A stretch of DNA of 64,000 bases from the NCBI RefSeq assembly GCF_024813435.1, contig NZ_JANAEZ010000007.1, forward strand, positions 186,001 to 250,000, given 5' to 3'. This DNA comes from Cognataquiflexum gelatinilyticum (GTDB lineage Bacteria; Bacteroidota; Bacteroidia; Cytophagales; Cyclobacteriaceae). A model generated the notes under the pieces. That model made no database searches. It had not been told where the DNA came from and saw only the letters and a list, made by a program, of their open reading frames with translations. Shown here one piece after another: positions 25,562-34,388 of the stretch (position 1 is the stretch's first letter; the number at the start of each line of letters is the position of its first letter). Both the position numbers and the translations under genes were made by a program.

Positions 25562-25932
25562 GAGCTGGAATAATTTTGTGGTTTTAATAGTAGGCTTTCC
25601 GAATGCCCTAACAGAATTCGAAAAAGAGTAATTCTATCAATGTTGTCTCTTCTTTGAAAACAAAGCTTTAACCGGATATGAAAAAGATTGATAGACAAAT
25701 TGATTACCCAAACTAACCCATTTTTTTGGGAAGTGCAATCATTCTGTTGGCAAGTTAGAAGCGCTGAGTGATTGCATGGAATATTGCTTTGCGGTAGATG
25801 ACCAAGGTCCGATCTACAGCAAAGGCTTATTTTTGATTCATCTCACCCCCGAAGGAACATATTCAACCATTCTTCAAACATCCCTTGAATAAGCAGGATG
25901 ACATGCTTAAATTTTATAATAAATACCCAAAA
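25562..25932. other. Intergenic region with an orphan coding-like remnant
   Basis: Divergent spacer between the esterase (minus) and the CE15-like gene (plus). It carries a short open frame 25776-25892 (38 codons, starting MEYCFAVDDQGPIYSKG) that reads like protein but has no recognisable family and runs into the start region of the next gene; it may be the tail of a deleted gene. No repeats seen. Confidence 0.35.
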
Positions 25933-27270
25933 ATGAGACATTCCCTTCCGCTTCTTTTTCTGTTTTTGATCCTGATTTCACTTCCTTCTTTTTCGCAGAT
26001 GTCACAACAGGCAAGGGACAGCATTGCCAAACTGAGTCGGGAGGACCATCAGTTGATGATGGACATGCTTGGCATCAAGTCCCTCCGTCCCGGACCATCC
26101 GGCAATCCGGAAGCGCCAAATGCCGCAAATGCTGACGAATCTAAAGCGACAGCCTACACCTCGCTTCCCGATCCTTTGGTCTTCGATAATGGTTCCAAAG
26201 TCAATACTCCGGAACAGTGGGAATCACGTAGGCTTGAAATCAAAGAAGCTTTTGACAGAGAAATCTACGGTCGGATTCCCGAAAATGTGCCTGCGGTGAC
26301 ATGGAAAGTAAAATCTGAAAAGGACAGCCTCATCGGCAACACACCAGTCAAAGTCCGTGAGTTGCTCGGCATTGTGGACAATTCATCATATCCTTCGATA
26401 GAGGTCACCTTGGAAATGACCATTACCACACCTGCCAATGGGAATGGGAAGGTTCCTATGGTTTTGGAATTCGGTTGGAATTTTCCTGCCAATTTCCGTC
26501 GACCTCCTCAGGACGGTAAGCCTTGGCAAGAACAGATTCTGGATAATGGTTGGGGATATGCCATTCTCATACCGACTAGCTATCAGGCTGACCACGGTGC
26601 CGGACTGAGAGGCGGCATCATCGGCTTGGTCAACAAAGGCGAACCTAGAAAAGCAGATGATTGGGGTGCACTTCGGGCTTGGGCTTGGGGAGCAAGTCGG
26701 GCCATGGATTATTTTGAAACTGACAAAAAAGTAGATGAAAAGCGTGTCGTAATCGAAGGCTTGTCCCGGTATGGCAAAGCAGCAATAGTAGCCATGGCTT
26801 ATGATGAGCGTTTTGCAATCGGCTTTATCGGTTCCTCAGGTGCGGGTGGTGCTAAAATTCTTCGCCGCGTTTTTGGAGAACAGGTAGAAAACCTTGCTTC
26901 CTCTGCGGAATACCATTGGTTTGCACCCAATTTTATCAAATATGCAGGACCGCTAAGTCCAAATGACCTTCCCGTCGATGCCCACCAACTCATTGCGCTC
27001 TGTGCGCCGAGGCCGGTATTCATCAGTGTGGGTTCGCCGGAAGTCGAAGGACAATGGATCGATGCAAAGGGAATGTTTTTGGCCGGAGTGTATGCCGGAC
27101 CGGTGTATCGGCTTTTGGGAAAAAATGATCTGGGAACGGATGTTTTTCCTCCACAGGAAACAGGTCTTCTAGAAGGAGAAATCGCCTTCAGACAACACAG
27201 CGGCGGCCATACGGTCGTCCCGAATTGGCCGACATTTATTCAATACGCACAGCGGTACTTTTCCAAATAG
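25933..27270 (+). CDS. CE15-like glucuronoyl esterase / acetylxylan-esterase-like hydrolase
   Basis: 445 residues from the ATG at 25933, chosen because it gives a clean signal peptide (MRHSLPLLFLFLILIS...SFSQ). The nucleophile motif GLSRYGKAA (about residue 275-283) matches the G-x-S-R-x-G-K signature of CE15 esterases; EGLSRYG, the conserved SSGAGGAK and the C-terminal HSGGHTVVPNWPTF (catalytic His) complete the picture. CE15 enzymes cut ester bonds between lignin and glucuronoxylan. No other polysaccharide-utilisation genes are adjacent, so this is a stand-alone gene. Confidence 0.9.
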   Translation: MRHSLPLLFLFLILISLPSFSQMSQQARDSIAKLSREDHQLMMDMLGIKSLRPGPSGNPEAPNAANADESKATAYTSLPDPLVFDNGSKVNTPEQWESRRLEIKEAFDREIYGRIPENVPAVTWKVKSEKDSLIGNTPVKVRELLGIVDNSSYPSIEVTLEMTITTPANGNGKVPMVLEFGWNFPANFRRPPQDGKPWQEQILDNGWGYAILIPTSYQADHGAGLRGGIIGLVNKGEPRKADDWGALRAWAWGASRAMDYFETDKKVDEKRVVIEGLSRYGKAAIVAMAYDERFAIGFIGSSGAGGAKILRRVFGEQVENLASSAEYHWFAPNFIKYAGPLSPNDLPVDAHQLIALCAPRPVFISVGSPEVEGQWIDAKGMFLAGVYAGPVYRLLGKNDLGTDVFPPQETGLLEGEIAFRQHSGGHTVVPNWPTFIQYAQRYFSK

Positions 27271-27304
27271 AACTTGGTTTCAGAAAATTTTTCTAAAAAA
27301 AACA

Positions 27305-27338
27305 AATCCCCGAGAAGAGCTACTTCCCGAGGATTTTC
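27305..27338. terminator. Bidirectional intrinsic terminator between CE15-like gene and pckG
   Basis: 13-position stem (two mismatches) AATCCCCGAGAAG / CTTCCCGAGGATT with loop AGCTA, T-rich on both sides. It lies 35 bases after the plus-strand gene and about 130 bases from the minus-strand pckG stop. Confidence 0.65.
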
Positions 27339-27466
27339 CAATTTAAAAGGACCTTGATATTCCCTTTGTTTCCAGTTGGTTCAAAAACAAATCTTAACGT
27401 CAATTGGGGGATAAATATCTATCAATATCCAATATCAGTTTTTAAGCATTATGCATTTTCAATGGC

Positions 27467-29299
27467 TTAATGATCTCCTCTCTCGGATGCAAGATCCACC
27501 TTATCCGGTGATCTCCAAAGCGCAGATAGCAACAATTCTCTCATGAAGAAAAACTCTTTCGGGACTTTGTCATAGGCTTTTTCGAACAGCTCACTGTGGC
27601 CAAGCAATTCAGTCTTCCAAGGCTCCGGCTCGATCATCATGATCTTGTCAAATTCCTCTTTGCTGAAATCATGCATGCCTTCCCAGTCCATGTCTTTGTA
27701 CCTAGGTCTCCAGCCAATCGGACATTCGACAGCAGAAATCCTTCCTTTGCAACGGCCGATGATCCACTTGAGTACACGCATGTTGTCACCGAATCCCGGC
27801 CAGATGAAGTTGCCTTCCTCGTCTTTTCTAAACCAATTGACACCAAAGATCCTTGGGGCGTTTTGCAGGTCTCTGCCAAACTGTAGCCAATGGTTGAAAT
27901 AGTCTCCCATGTGGTAGCCCATAAATGGCAGCATCGCAAATGGATCCCTTCGGACTTTTCCTACTTCACCAAAAGCTGCCGCGGTAGTCTCCGATCCCAT
28001 TGTCGCGGCCATATAGACACCAAAATTCCAGTTGAAAGCCTGGTAGACCAATGGCACCGTGGTGCTCCTTCTTCCCCCAAAAACGAATGCAGTGATCGGC
28101 ACTCCCTCGGCATTGTTCCACTCCGGATCTATTGCAGGGTTTTGATTTGCCGGAGCTGTAAAACGGGAGTTGGGATGAGCTGCGGGTTTTCCGCTTGCAA
28201 TGTCATAAGGTTTGCCATGCCAGTCAGTAAGACCTTCAGGCACTTCTTTAGTCATGCCTTCCCACCATACATCTCCATCATGGGTCACAGCTACGTTGGT
28301 AAAAATCGTATTTGCCCGGATGCTTTCCATGGCATTGGGGTTGGTCTTGTAGTTGGTGCCGGGAGCCACGCCAAAGTACCCTGCTTCGGGGTTGATGGCG
28401 TGTAATCTTCCGTTTTCTCCTTTGTGAATCCATGCAATGTCATCGCCGATGGTGGTGATGCGCCATCCTTCCATTTCTTTGGGAGGGATCATCATGGCAA
28501 AGTTGGTCTTACCGCAGGCGCTTGGAAATGCTGCTGCGATATAGCTTTTTTCCTTTTGGGGACTTTCCACACCTAGGATCAGCATGTGCTCAGCGAGCCA
28601 TCCTTCTTCCCTTCCCATGGTGGAAGCAATTCTAAGTGCAAAACATTTCTTTCCCAAAAGGGCATTTCCGCCATAGCCGCTGCCGTAGGAAATGATCAGT
28701 CTTTCTTCAGGGAAATGAGAAATGTACTTGACAGTAGGGTTACATGGCCACTTGACGTCTTTTTGTCCCGGCTCCAAAGGAGCACCAAGGGTATGGATAC
28801 ATTTGACAAAATGCTCATCAATGTATTTCAGGATAGGTGCTCCCATTCTGGTCATGATTCTCATGTTGACGACCACGTACTCGCTGTCTGTAATCTGAAC
28901 ACCGTATCTGGAAAGGTGTGAACCCACCGGACCCATACAAAAAGGAATGACATACATCGTCCTGCCTTTCATGCTTCCGGCAGTAAGCCCGTTCAAAATT
29001 TCCTTCATTTCAGTCGGATTCATCCAATTGTTGGTCGGTCCGGCATCTTCTTTTCTTCTGCTACAGATAAAAGTTTTGTCTTCGACCCTAGCTACATCGC
29101 TTGGGTCCGAAAAACATGCAAAACTATTCGGTCTCTTCTCCGGATTGAGTTTGATGAAGGTTCCTTTATCCACCATTTTTTGACAAAGTATATCATACTC
29201 TTGTTCGGAACCATCACACCAATGGACATGATCCGGACCAAAGTGGCCCGTCATTGAATCCACCCAGTCCTTTAATTCAGTTTTGATTTGTGTCAGCAT
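27467..29299 (-). CDS. pckG: Phosphoenolpyruvate carboxykinase (GTP)
   Basis: 610 residues, full GTP-PEPCK length. Recognised by the P-loop-like FPSACGKTNFAMM (kinase loop), the hyper-reactive Cys region just there, KCFALRIAS, and the C-terminal NWFRKDEEGNF and guanine-site segments. It converts oxaloacetate to PEP with GTP, the first gluconeogenic step. Transcribed away from a 353-base AT-rich upstream region shared with a divergent membrane-protein gene, which holds two CRP/FNR-like palindromes. Confidence 0.96.
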   Translation of the reverse strand: MLTQIKTELKDWVDSMTGHFGPDHVHWCDGSEQEYDILCQKMVDKGTFIKLNPEKRPNSFACFSDPSDVARVEDKTFICSRRKEDAGPTNNWMNPTEMKEILNGLTAGSMKGRTMYVIPFCMGPVGSHLSRYGVQITDSEYVVVNMRIMTRMGAPILKYIDEHFVKCIHTLGAPLEPGQKDVKWPCNPTVKYISHFPEERLIISYGSGYGGNALLGKKCFALRIASTMGREEGWLAEHMLILGVESPQKEKSYIAAAFPSACGKTNFAMMIPPKEMEGWRITTIGDDIAWIHKGENGRLHAINPEAGYFGVAPGTNYKTNPNAMESIRANTIFTNVAVTHDGDVWWEGMTKEVPEGLTDWHGKPYDIASGKPAAHPNSRFTAPANQNPAIDPEWNNAEGVPITAFVFGGRRSTTVPLVYQAFNWNFGVYMAATMGSETTAAAFGEVGKVRRDPFAMLPFMGYHMGDYFNHWLQFGRDLQNAPRIFGVNWFRKDEEGNFIWPGFGDNMRVLKWIIGRCKGRISAVECPIGWRPRYKDMDWEGMHDFSKEEFDKIMMIEPEPWKTELLGHSELFEKAYDKVPKEFFFMRELLLSALWRSPDKVDLASERGDH

Positions 29300-29652
29300 A
29301 GTTTCTTGATTTTAGCAGATTGTTTTTTTAAAGTTAAAATTTGGGTTTAGAAGTTAATCGTAGTTTTTTTTGTTGTAAAAATACAGGCACTCAATCCAAA
29401 AAGCCTATTTCTTTCTTTATTTAGAATTTTATATTTATTGATTAAATTTTACCTGATTTCCACAACCCTAAATTATTCATTTCTGAGCGAAAAATAGCCT
29501 AAAGTCAGGTGATTAAAATTTTACTAAATCATGATAGATGTCATTTTCAGGTAATTATGAAATCTGTCATCTGACGTTACTCACTTGATGTTGAACCTGT
29601 TTTGTCTGTAATTTAATTTCTTCTCAAAAAATAGCTTCAAACCAAAAATACT
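29300..29652. other. AT-rich divergent promoter region of pckG and a membrane-protein gene
   Basis: 353 bases without a gene. The right half carries two palindromes described separately (29531-29570); the left half is T/A-rich leader of pckG. No RNA gene seen. Confidence 0.5.
29531..29570. promoter_or_regulatory. Tandem CRP/FNR-type operator sites (ATGA-N6-TCAT twice)
   Basis: Site 1 at 29531-29544 and site 2 at 29557-29570 are each a perfect ATGA-N6-TCAT inverted repeat, spaced 26 bases centre to centre. This is the half-site geometry of the CRP/FNR family (TGA-N6-TCA). They lie 83-122 bases before the ATG of the plus-strand gene at 29653 and about 230 bases from pckG. The regulator is not in the window. 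Confidence 0.55.
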
Positions 29653-30717
29653 ATGGGTAAATTTTCTTTTGTTCTGACTTTGGTATTCTACCTATGCCTG
29701 TTGTATTTGAATTATCCAAAGCCGAATATGGGAGGTGACAATGCCATGGGATATGGATTGGGTTTGTCGTTTTTCGGTTTAGGGATTTCCTTAGGGAGCA
29801 TTGGATTGTTTTTCTACTTGTCCAGACTTGGGGTCTTTGGTATGCTGACTCCGGATCCATTTTGGAGAAATTTTTTGGCAGTAATACTTTGCATCGCATT
29901 TGTAATTACCGTGTTTTTTTCAGCCGCACTAAAATGGGACAATATCACCGAGGCAGTGAGTTTTTCCCCTTGGCTGGCCAATATGAATTCCCTGATTTGG
30001 TTTCCTTTGTTGATTTTCATTCCATCGTTTCTGGTGCTTTTTTTGGGAAAAGAGCCAAGTTTTGCACCGGTAAGGATCTTTTTCTACATAGGATTTTTGT
30101 TTAGTCTTGTCTTTACGGTTGGTCTGTTGGTTGATTGGCTTGTCTACCAAAGTAAGCAGCAAAAAGAAATAATTTCGCAAATCCAGACACAGGACAAAGA
30201 ACAATATGAAACTTACATGAGGGAAATTGAAGGTTTGGATTCTACCCAAAGTATCCTTGGGATTTTGCCGCTCACCGGAAGGTACCACGATGCGGAGGTC
30301 AGGGAGGCGGCAGTTGAAAAAATCAAATCAAGGCCTGATTGGGAAAGTGAATTGATCGGGATTCTGGTGTCTGAGTACAATTACCATTATGCCTATGATT
30401 TTTTTGATGGCAACATGGTGGACCATCCGGCTTTGTTTACCGAGCCGGTCCGCCTCAGCATCCTACAGATGGCCGCTGATATCCGTTCGACTATACGCGA
30501 TTCCAATAACCTTCAAGAATGGTCATTTGATCATTTTGGGATTGAAAGGTTGCTTCGTGTGCTTGACGGGCAACTTTCAGGACTGGGTATGGATTTTTAT
30601 CCTGCGATCCTCGAAGTCCGAAAAGCTTTGGACACCGCACCTCCGGACCGATTTAAAGGAGTCAAGTATTCAGTTACGTCAGTTTTGGATAACTGGATAA
30701 AGAAGAATGCGAGATGA
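29653..30717 (+). CDS. Hypothetical membrane protein with soluble C-terminal domain
   Basis: 354 residues. Four or five membrane helices in residues 5-170 (LTLVFYLCLLYL, LGISLGSIGLFFYL, FLAVILCIAFVITVFF, IWFPLLIFIPSFLVLFL, IFFYIGFLFSLVFTVGLL), then a helical soluble domain (about 180-354) that may have HEAT-like helices. No motif recognised. Preceded by the tandem CRP/FNR-like sites, so it may respond to oxygen or carbon status. Confidence 0.8.
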   Translation: MGKFSFVLTLVFYLCLLYLNYPKPNMGGDNAMGYGLGLSFFGLGISLGSIGLFFYLSRLGVFGMLTPDPFWRNFLAVILCIAFVITVFFSAALKWDNITEAVSFSPWLANMNSLIWFPLLIFIPSFLVLFLGKEPSFAPVRIFFYIGFLFSLVFTVGLLVDWLVYQSKQQKEIISQIQTQDKEQYETYMREIEGLDSTQSILGILPLTGRYHDAEVREAAVEKIKSRPDWESELIGILVSEYNYHYAYDFFDGNMVDHPALFTEPVRLSILQMAADIRSTIRDSNNLQEWSFDHFGIERLLRVLDGQLSGLGMDFYPAILEVRKALDTAPPDRFKGVKYSVTSVLDNWIKKNAR

Positions 30718-30875
30718 AGAACAATCAAAATAAACTAGGGAAACCATGGCGCTCAAAGCAAATGAAGGGGCTTGTGACCAAAACAATATCAATCAATATC
30801 CAATATCAATTAATATCTGTTTACAATTGAAATGATGGATAAGACCAGATTAGCATACAAATATATGCTCCTAAG

Positions 30876-32042
30876 TTAATAATCCCGGAAACCAAAAACC
30901 TCCAAATCAAACCTAGGCTTTTTCCCAAGGATTTTATCAGCAATGCCTTCTCCAAGTCCGGCGGAGTGTTTGAACCCATGACCGCTGCAGGCTGAAGCCA
31001 CCAAAACCTCGGGGAAATCAGGCAATTCATCCACCACGAAATAGGAATCAGAGGTGACTGTATAAATGCAGACTTTGGATTGGACCACCTTTTTATCGAT
31101 ATAGTTAAATCGGTTGGCAATTTTATTTTGGATAAAATCCTCACATTCTGCTTCCGAAACATCCCTCAAAATCGTATCGGGATGGTTTCTTTCTACAAAG
31201 GATTCCGAGGCGACTTTGATCGTAGCGCCATCCAAAGAAGGAAAACCATAGATAAAGTCTTCAGGCCCCGAATCATATCCCCACATGAATATGGGGGTTT
31301 TTCCCAGTTCAAATGTTTTTCCTTTCTTGGGAATCCAATGCAGGATCTGTCTGCAGATTTTGAATTGAGTCTTGACAAAGGAAGGCAAGAAGTCCTTGAC
31401 CCACGGACCTGCACTGATCACCGCCTGAGCTGCTTCAAAGGTTCCTTGGTTGGTTTGGATCTGCACACCTCCACTCGAAATAGGCGAGATACCCAATACT
31501 TTTGTGTGGGTTTTGATCACGGCGTCATTTTGTGCGGCAAGTTGGAGTTGGGTCGAAATCGCCAGCTCGGGCCGGAGAAATCCTGCACTCGGCTCGTAAT
31601 AGACTTTGCCGCTTTCTTCTAAATTGAATTCAGAATATCGGTTTCCGAGTTCTTGGGCATCAAAAACCTCATAGGGTATGTTTCCCTCTTGTGCGAATTT
31701 CACTGTCCTTTCGAAAAACCCTTCCGAGCCATGCTTCGCCCAACTTTGGATTCCGGAGTCAAAAAGCAAACCGCCTGTTGTCGTCATGATGGTAGACCCT
31801 GTTTGGGACTCAAGTTCTTTCCAGATTTCATGGGACCTCTTGACAATGGGCACAAAATCCATTCCTTCGCCGACCGCAAGTCTGGTAATCCTGGTTTCCC
31901 CGTGGGAAGAACCCATGGTATGTGGAGGGGAGAATTGGTCGATGCCAAGGATTCTTTTCCCCGATTTGCTCAGTTGCCAAAGGGTCGATGAGCCCAACGC
32001 ACCTAGGCCTATCACTGCCACATCATATGTATTTCTTTCCAT
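30876..32042 (-). CDS. solA: N-methyl-L-tryptophan oxidase / sarcosine-oxidase-like flavoenzyme
   Basis: 388 residues, the size of monomeric sarcosine oxidase. FAD-binding GLGALGSSTLWQLSKSG near residues 12-28, SHGETRITR (about 45-53), and the covalent-FAD cysteine context VCIYTVTSDSYFV near 320. It oxidatively demethylates secondary amino acids, giving H2O2 and formaldehyde. The specific substrate cannot be read from sequence; the symbol is by family. The amidase gene upstream on the same strand is 17 bases away, so the two are probably co-transcribed. Confidence 0.9.
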   Translation of the reverse strand: MERNTYDVAVIGLGALGSSTLWQLSKSGKRILGIDQFSPPHTMGSSHGETRITRLAVGEGMDFVPIVKRSHEIWKELESQTGSTIMTTTGGLLFDSGIQSWAKHGSEGFFERTVKFAQEGNIPYEVFDAQELGNRYSEFNLEESGKVYYEPSAGFLRPELAISTQLQLAAQNDAVIKTHTKVLGISPISSGGVQIQTNQGTFEAAQAVISAGPWVKDFLPSFVKTQFKICRQILHWIPKKGKTFELGKTPIFMWGYDSGPEDFIYGFPSLDGATIKVASESFVERNHPDTILRDVSEAECEDFIQNKIANRFNYIDKKVVQSKVCIYTVTSDSYFVVDELPDFPEVLVASACSGHGFKHSAGLGEGIADKILGKKPRFDLEVFGFRDY

Positions 32043-32059
32043 GAGGATCGGATGGATTT

Positions 32060-33736
32060 CTATTTGTCAAAAAAGGGAGGTCTCTTTTTCTGCCATTCGG
32101 TATTTTCCTGATAAGCTTTACCTAGCATTACCAGCTTTTCTTCGTCAAAAAGGTTGGCCAAAAAAGTAATGGAAGTCGGGCTGCCATTTTCAGCAAAACC
32201 GTTTGGCATGCAGAGGGCAGGATGTCCGGTCAGGTTGGTGATCTGAAGTTGGTTTCCCGCAAAGGAAGGAGTCACAATCACATCATATTCCTGAAATAAA
32301 GCGTGCATCTCTTCGATCAAAATGCTTCTGTACCTGTTGGCTTGGATGTATTCTACTGCCGGGATAAACCTTGCTGCACGGAAGAGATTTGGCCAGGCAT
32401 TGCGGTGTTGGGCGACCAGTTGGTCATCGAGATTCAATCTCGTCAAGTCATCAAAAGCCGCAGCACCTTCCACATAGAGTGAAATCAGCATGCTGCTCGG
32501 ATCGACAGAAGTTTTGAGTTCGACAGGATGGAGTTCCAGTCCCATCGCCCTCAGGTCTTCCAATACTTTTTGATCCTTGTCTATGTTTGCCCTTGTCCCT
32601 TCGAAGAAAGGGGCAAAATATCCGATTTTCATGTCTTTGATAGAATTTTTGGAGTTGTATTGAAATGCAGCGGCGATGGTGCTTTTGTCTTTGGGGTCAA
32701 ATCCATTGATGACCGAAAGCACGATACCGTTGTCCAAAGCCGACCTGGAAATTGGGCCGATTTTGTCCATGCTCCAACTCAATGCCATCGCACCATGTTT
32801 GCTTACCCGGCCATATGTAGGTCTCAATCCGGTCACACCGTTTCTTGTGGACGGCGAGACAATGCTTCCGAGTGTTTCTGTTCCGATGGCAAAAGGCACC
32901 AATCCCGCACTCACAGCAGAGGCCGATCCAGCCGATGAACCGCTTGAACCTTGCTTCATGTTCCAAGGATTTTTGGTCACTCCTCCGTACCACACATCTC
33001 CCATGGCCAAGGCACCCAAGGTAAATTTACCCACCAAGACTGCGCCTGCTTCATTGAGTTTTTCTACCACTGTCGCTGTTTCATCGATCGTCTGATCTTT
33101 ATAAGGCATAGCACCCCATGTGGTTTTGGTACCTTTTACAGCCAACAAATCCTTGATGCCATAAGGAATGCCATGCAGCGGACCGCGGTAGGTTCCTTTT
33201 GCAAGCTCGGCATCCATGGCTTTGGCTTTTTGCATGGCCTCAGTTTCCATCAAGGTGATAAGGCACTGAAGTGTATCCGAATAAGTTTTGATCCGGTCGA
33301 GGTAGATTCTTGTCAATCTTTCCGAGCTCAGCTTTTTGCTTTTGATCAAAGAAGAAAGTTCAGCGACGGAAAGGTAGGCGATGTCAGCTTCCCTTTTGGG
33401 TAAACTGACATTTACAGGTAATCCCCAATCACTTTCTTCCTGAATCTGATTTGGAACAAAACCATGGGGAAGAGGATTAAAACCAATGGCTGGAGCAACT
33501 GAATTTGTGATGGGCTGCTTGCGCATGGTTTCATAACTTGTCCTGTAATTGGTCAAATTGCGGTTCATGCTGTCCCTCTCGACGGGAGAAAATTCAAGTC
33601 CGATCAGGATTTCAGCGTTGGCAATGTTTTCGGGACTGATGTCCGCCATCATTTTGCCGCCGACAAATCCCGCAGACAAAAGGAGGATTCCCCCTACAAT
33701 TAAACTTATGTGGTTCCTTTTTATAATTCTCTTCAT
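32060..33736 (-). CDS. Amidase signature family protein with N-terminal membrane anchor
   Basis: 558 residues. An N-terminal hydrophobic helix (about 11-28) suggests export or anchoring. The amidase triad is visible: Lys in GIPYGIKDLLAVKG (about 200), the cis-Ser in the GSSGSSAGSASAVSAG loop (about 270-285) and the nucleophile Ser in GTETLGSIVSPS (about 300). These enzymes hydrolyse amides; the substrate is unknown. First gene of the pair with the solA-like gene. Confidence 0.92.
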   Translation of the reverse strand: MKRIIKRNHISLIVGGILLLSAGFVGGKMMADISPENIANAEILIGLEFSPVERDSMNRNLTNYRTSYETMRKQPITNSVAPAIGFNPLPHGFVPNQIQEESDWGLPVNVSLPKREADIAYLSVAELSSLIKSKKLSSERLTRIYLDRIKTYSDTLQCLITLMETEAMQKAKAMDAELAKGTYRGPLHGIPYGIKDLLAVKGTKTTWGAMPYKDQTIDETATVVEKLNEAGAVLVGKFTLGALAMGDVWYGGVTKNPWNMKQGSSGSSAGSASAVSAGLVPFAIGTETLGSIVSPSTRNGVTGLRPTYGRVSKHGAMALSWSMDKIGPISRSALDNGIVLSVINGFDPKDKSTIAAAFQYNSKNSIKDMKIGYFAPFFEGTRANIDKDQKVLEDLRAMGLELHPVELKTSVDPSSMLISLYVEGAAAFDDLTRLNLDDQLVAQHRNAWPNLFRAARFIPAVEYIQANRYRSILIEEMHALFQEYDVIVTPSFAGNQLQITNLTGHPALCMPNGFAENGSPTSITFLANLFDEEKLVMLGKAYQENTEWQKKRPPFFDK

Positions 33737-33811
33737 GTAGATTTACGTTTGGTAAAAAAACCTATTCGGATGAGTAAATGTTATTTTCGAGGAATATAGC
33801 CAATTTAGATT

Positions 33812-34249
33812 ATGGACAAAAACAGCATTACACCAAGTTTTCCAATGCCCCTACGCGGCTTGTTATTGCTTACAGGGATGTACACCTTTGCTTGGTCGGC
33901 TTTCTTCCGATATTTTGGAGAAGACTTTTTGAAATGGCTTTCAATGAATCCGGATTACCTCGCGGAGTCCAATACCAACGTCTTCGGGATTTTCGGGATG
34001 ATCTTGGGATTTCTGATTTTTATGAGTGCCTTTTATCCGATCAGTTGGCAGTATTTGATTTTGGTCGGGATCATCGGACATCTGGCACTTCTGGTTTGGG
34101 TTTTGGTTGCTTTTATTCCTGATTTGGGATGGAACAAAAGGACCGTGTTCCAAATCGGTTTCAATCAAATCATCTGGATGGTATTGCTGATTGTTGTATT
34201 TATCCGTTCCGTCAAGGTAAAGAAATATATACAAACACTCGATAGCTAA
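33812..34249 (+). CDS. Hypothetical four-helix membrane protein
   Basis: 145 residues, about four membrane helices (LRGLLLLTGMYTFAWSAFF, TNVFGIFGMILGFLIFMSAF, YLILVGIIGHLALLVWVLVAF, IIWMVLLIVVFIRS). Divergent from the amidase gene. No family recognised. Confidence 0.75.
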   Translation: MDKNSITPSFPMPLRGLLLLTGMYTFAWSAFFRYFGEDFLKWLSMNPDYLAESNTNVFGIFGMILGFLIFMSAFYPISWQYLILVGIIGHLALLVWVLVAFIPDLGWNKRTVFQIGFNQIIWMVLLIVVFIRSVKVKKYIQTLDS

Positions 34250-34388
34250 ATCAGTGGTTGATTGGCTTTAATTAAAATGAAAAGCCAAATATCAAGAATA
34301 TCCAACCCAAAATTGTTGGTGTTAAAATTGATTCCTGATATTTTGCTGAAATTCGTTTTCGAATCTTTATTTCAATAACCTTAAACCT

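Noticed and set aside
30719..30875. Possible CRISPR-like short repeats (AATATCAAT units)
   Set aside because: Only a few degenerate AT units with no regular spacers and no cas genes.
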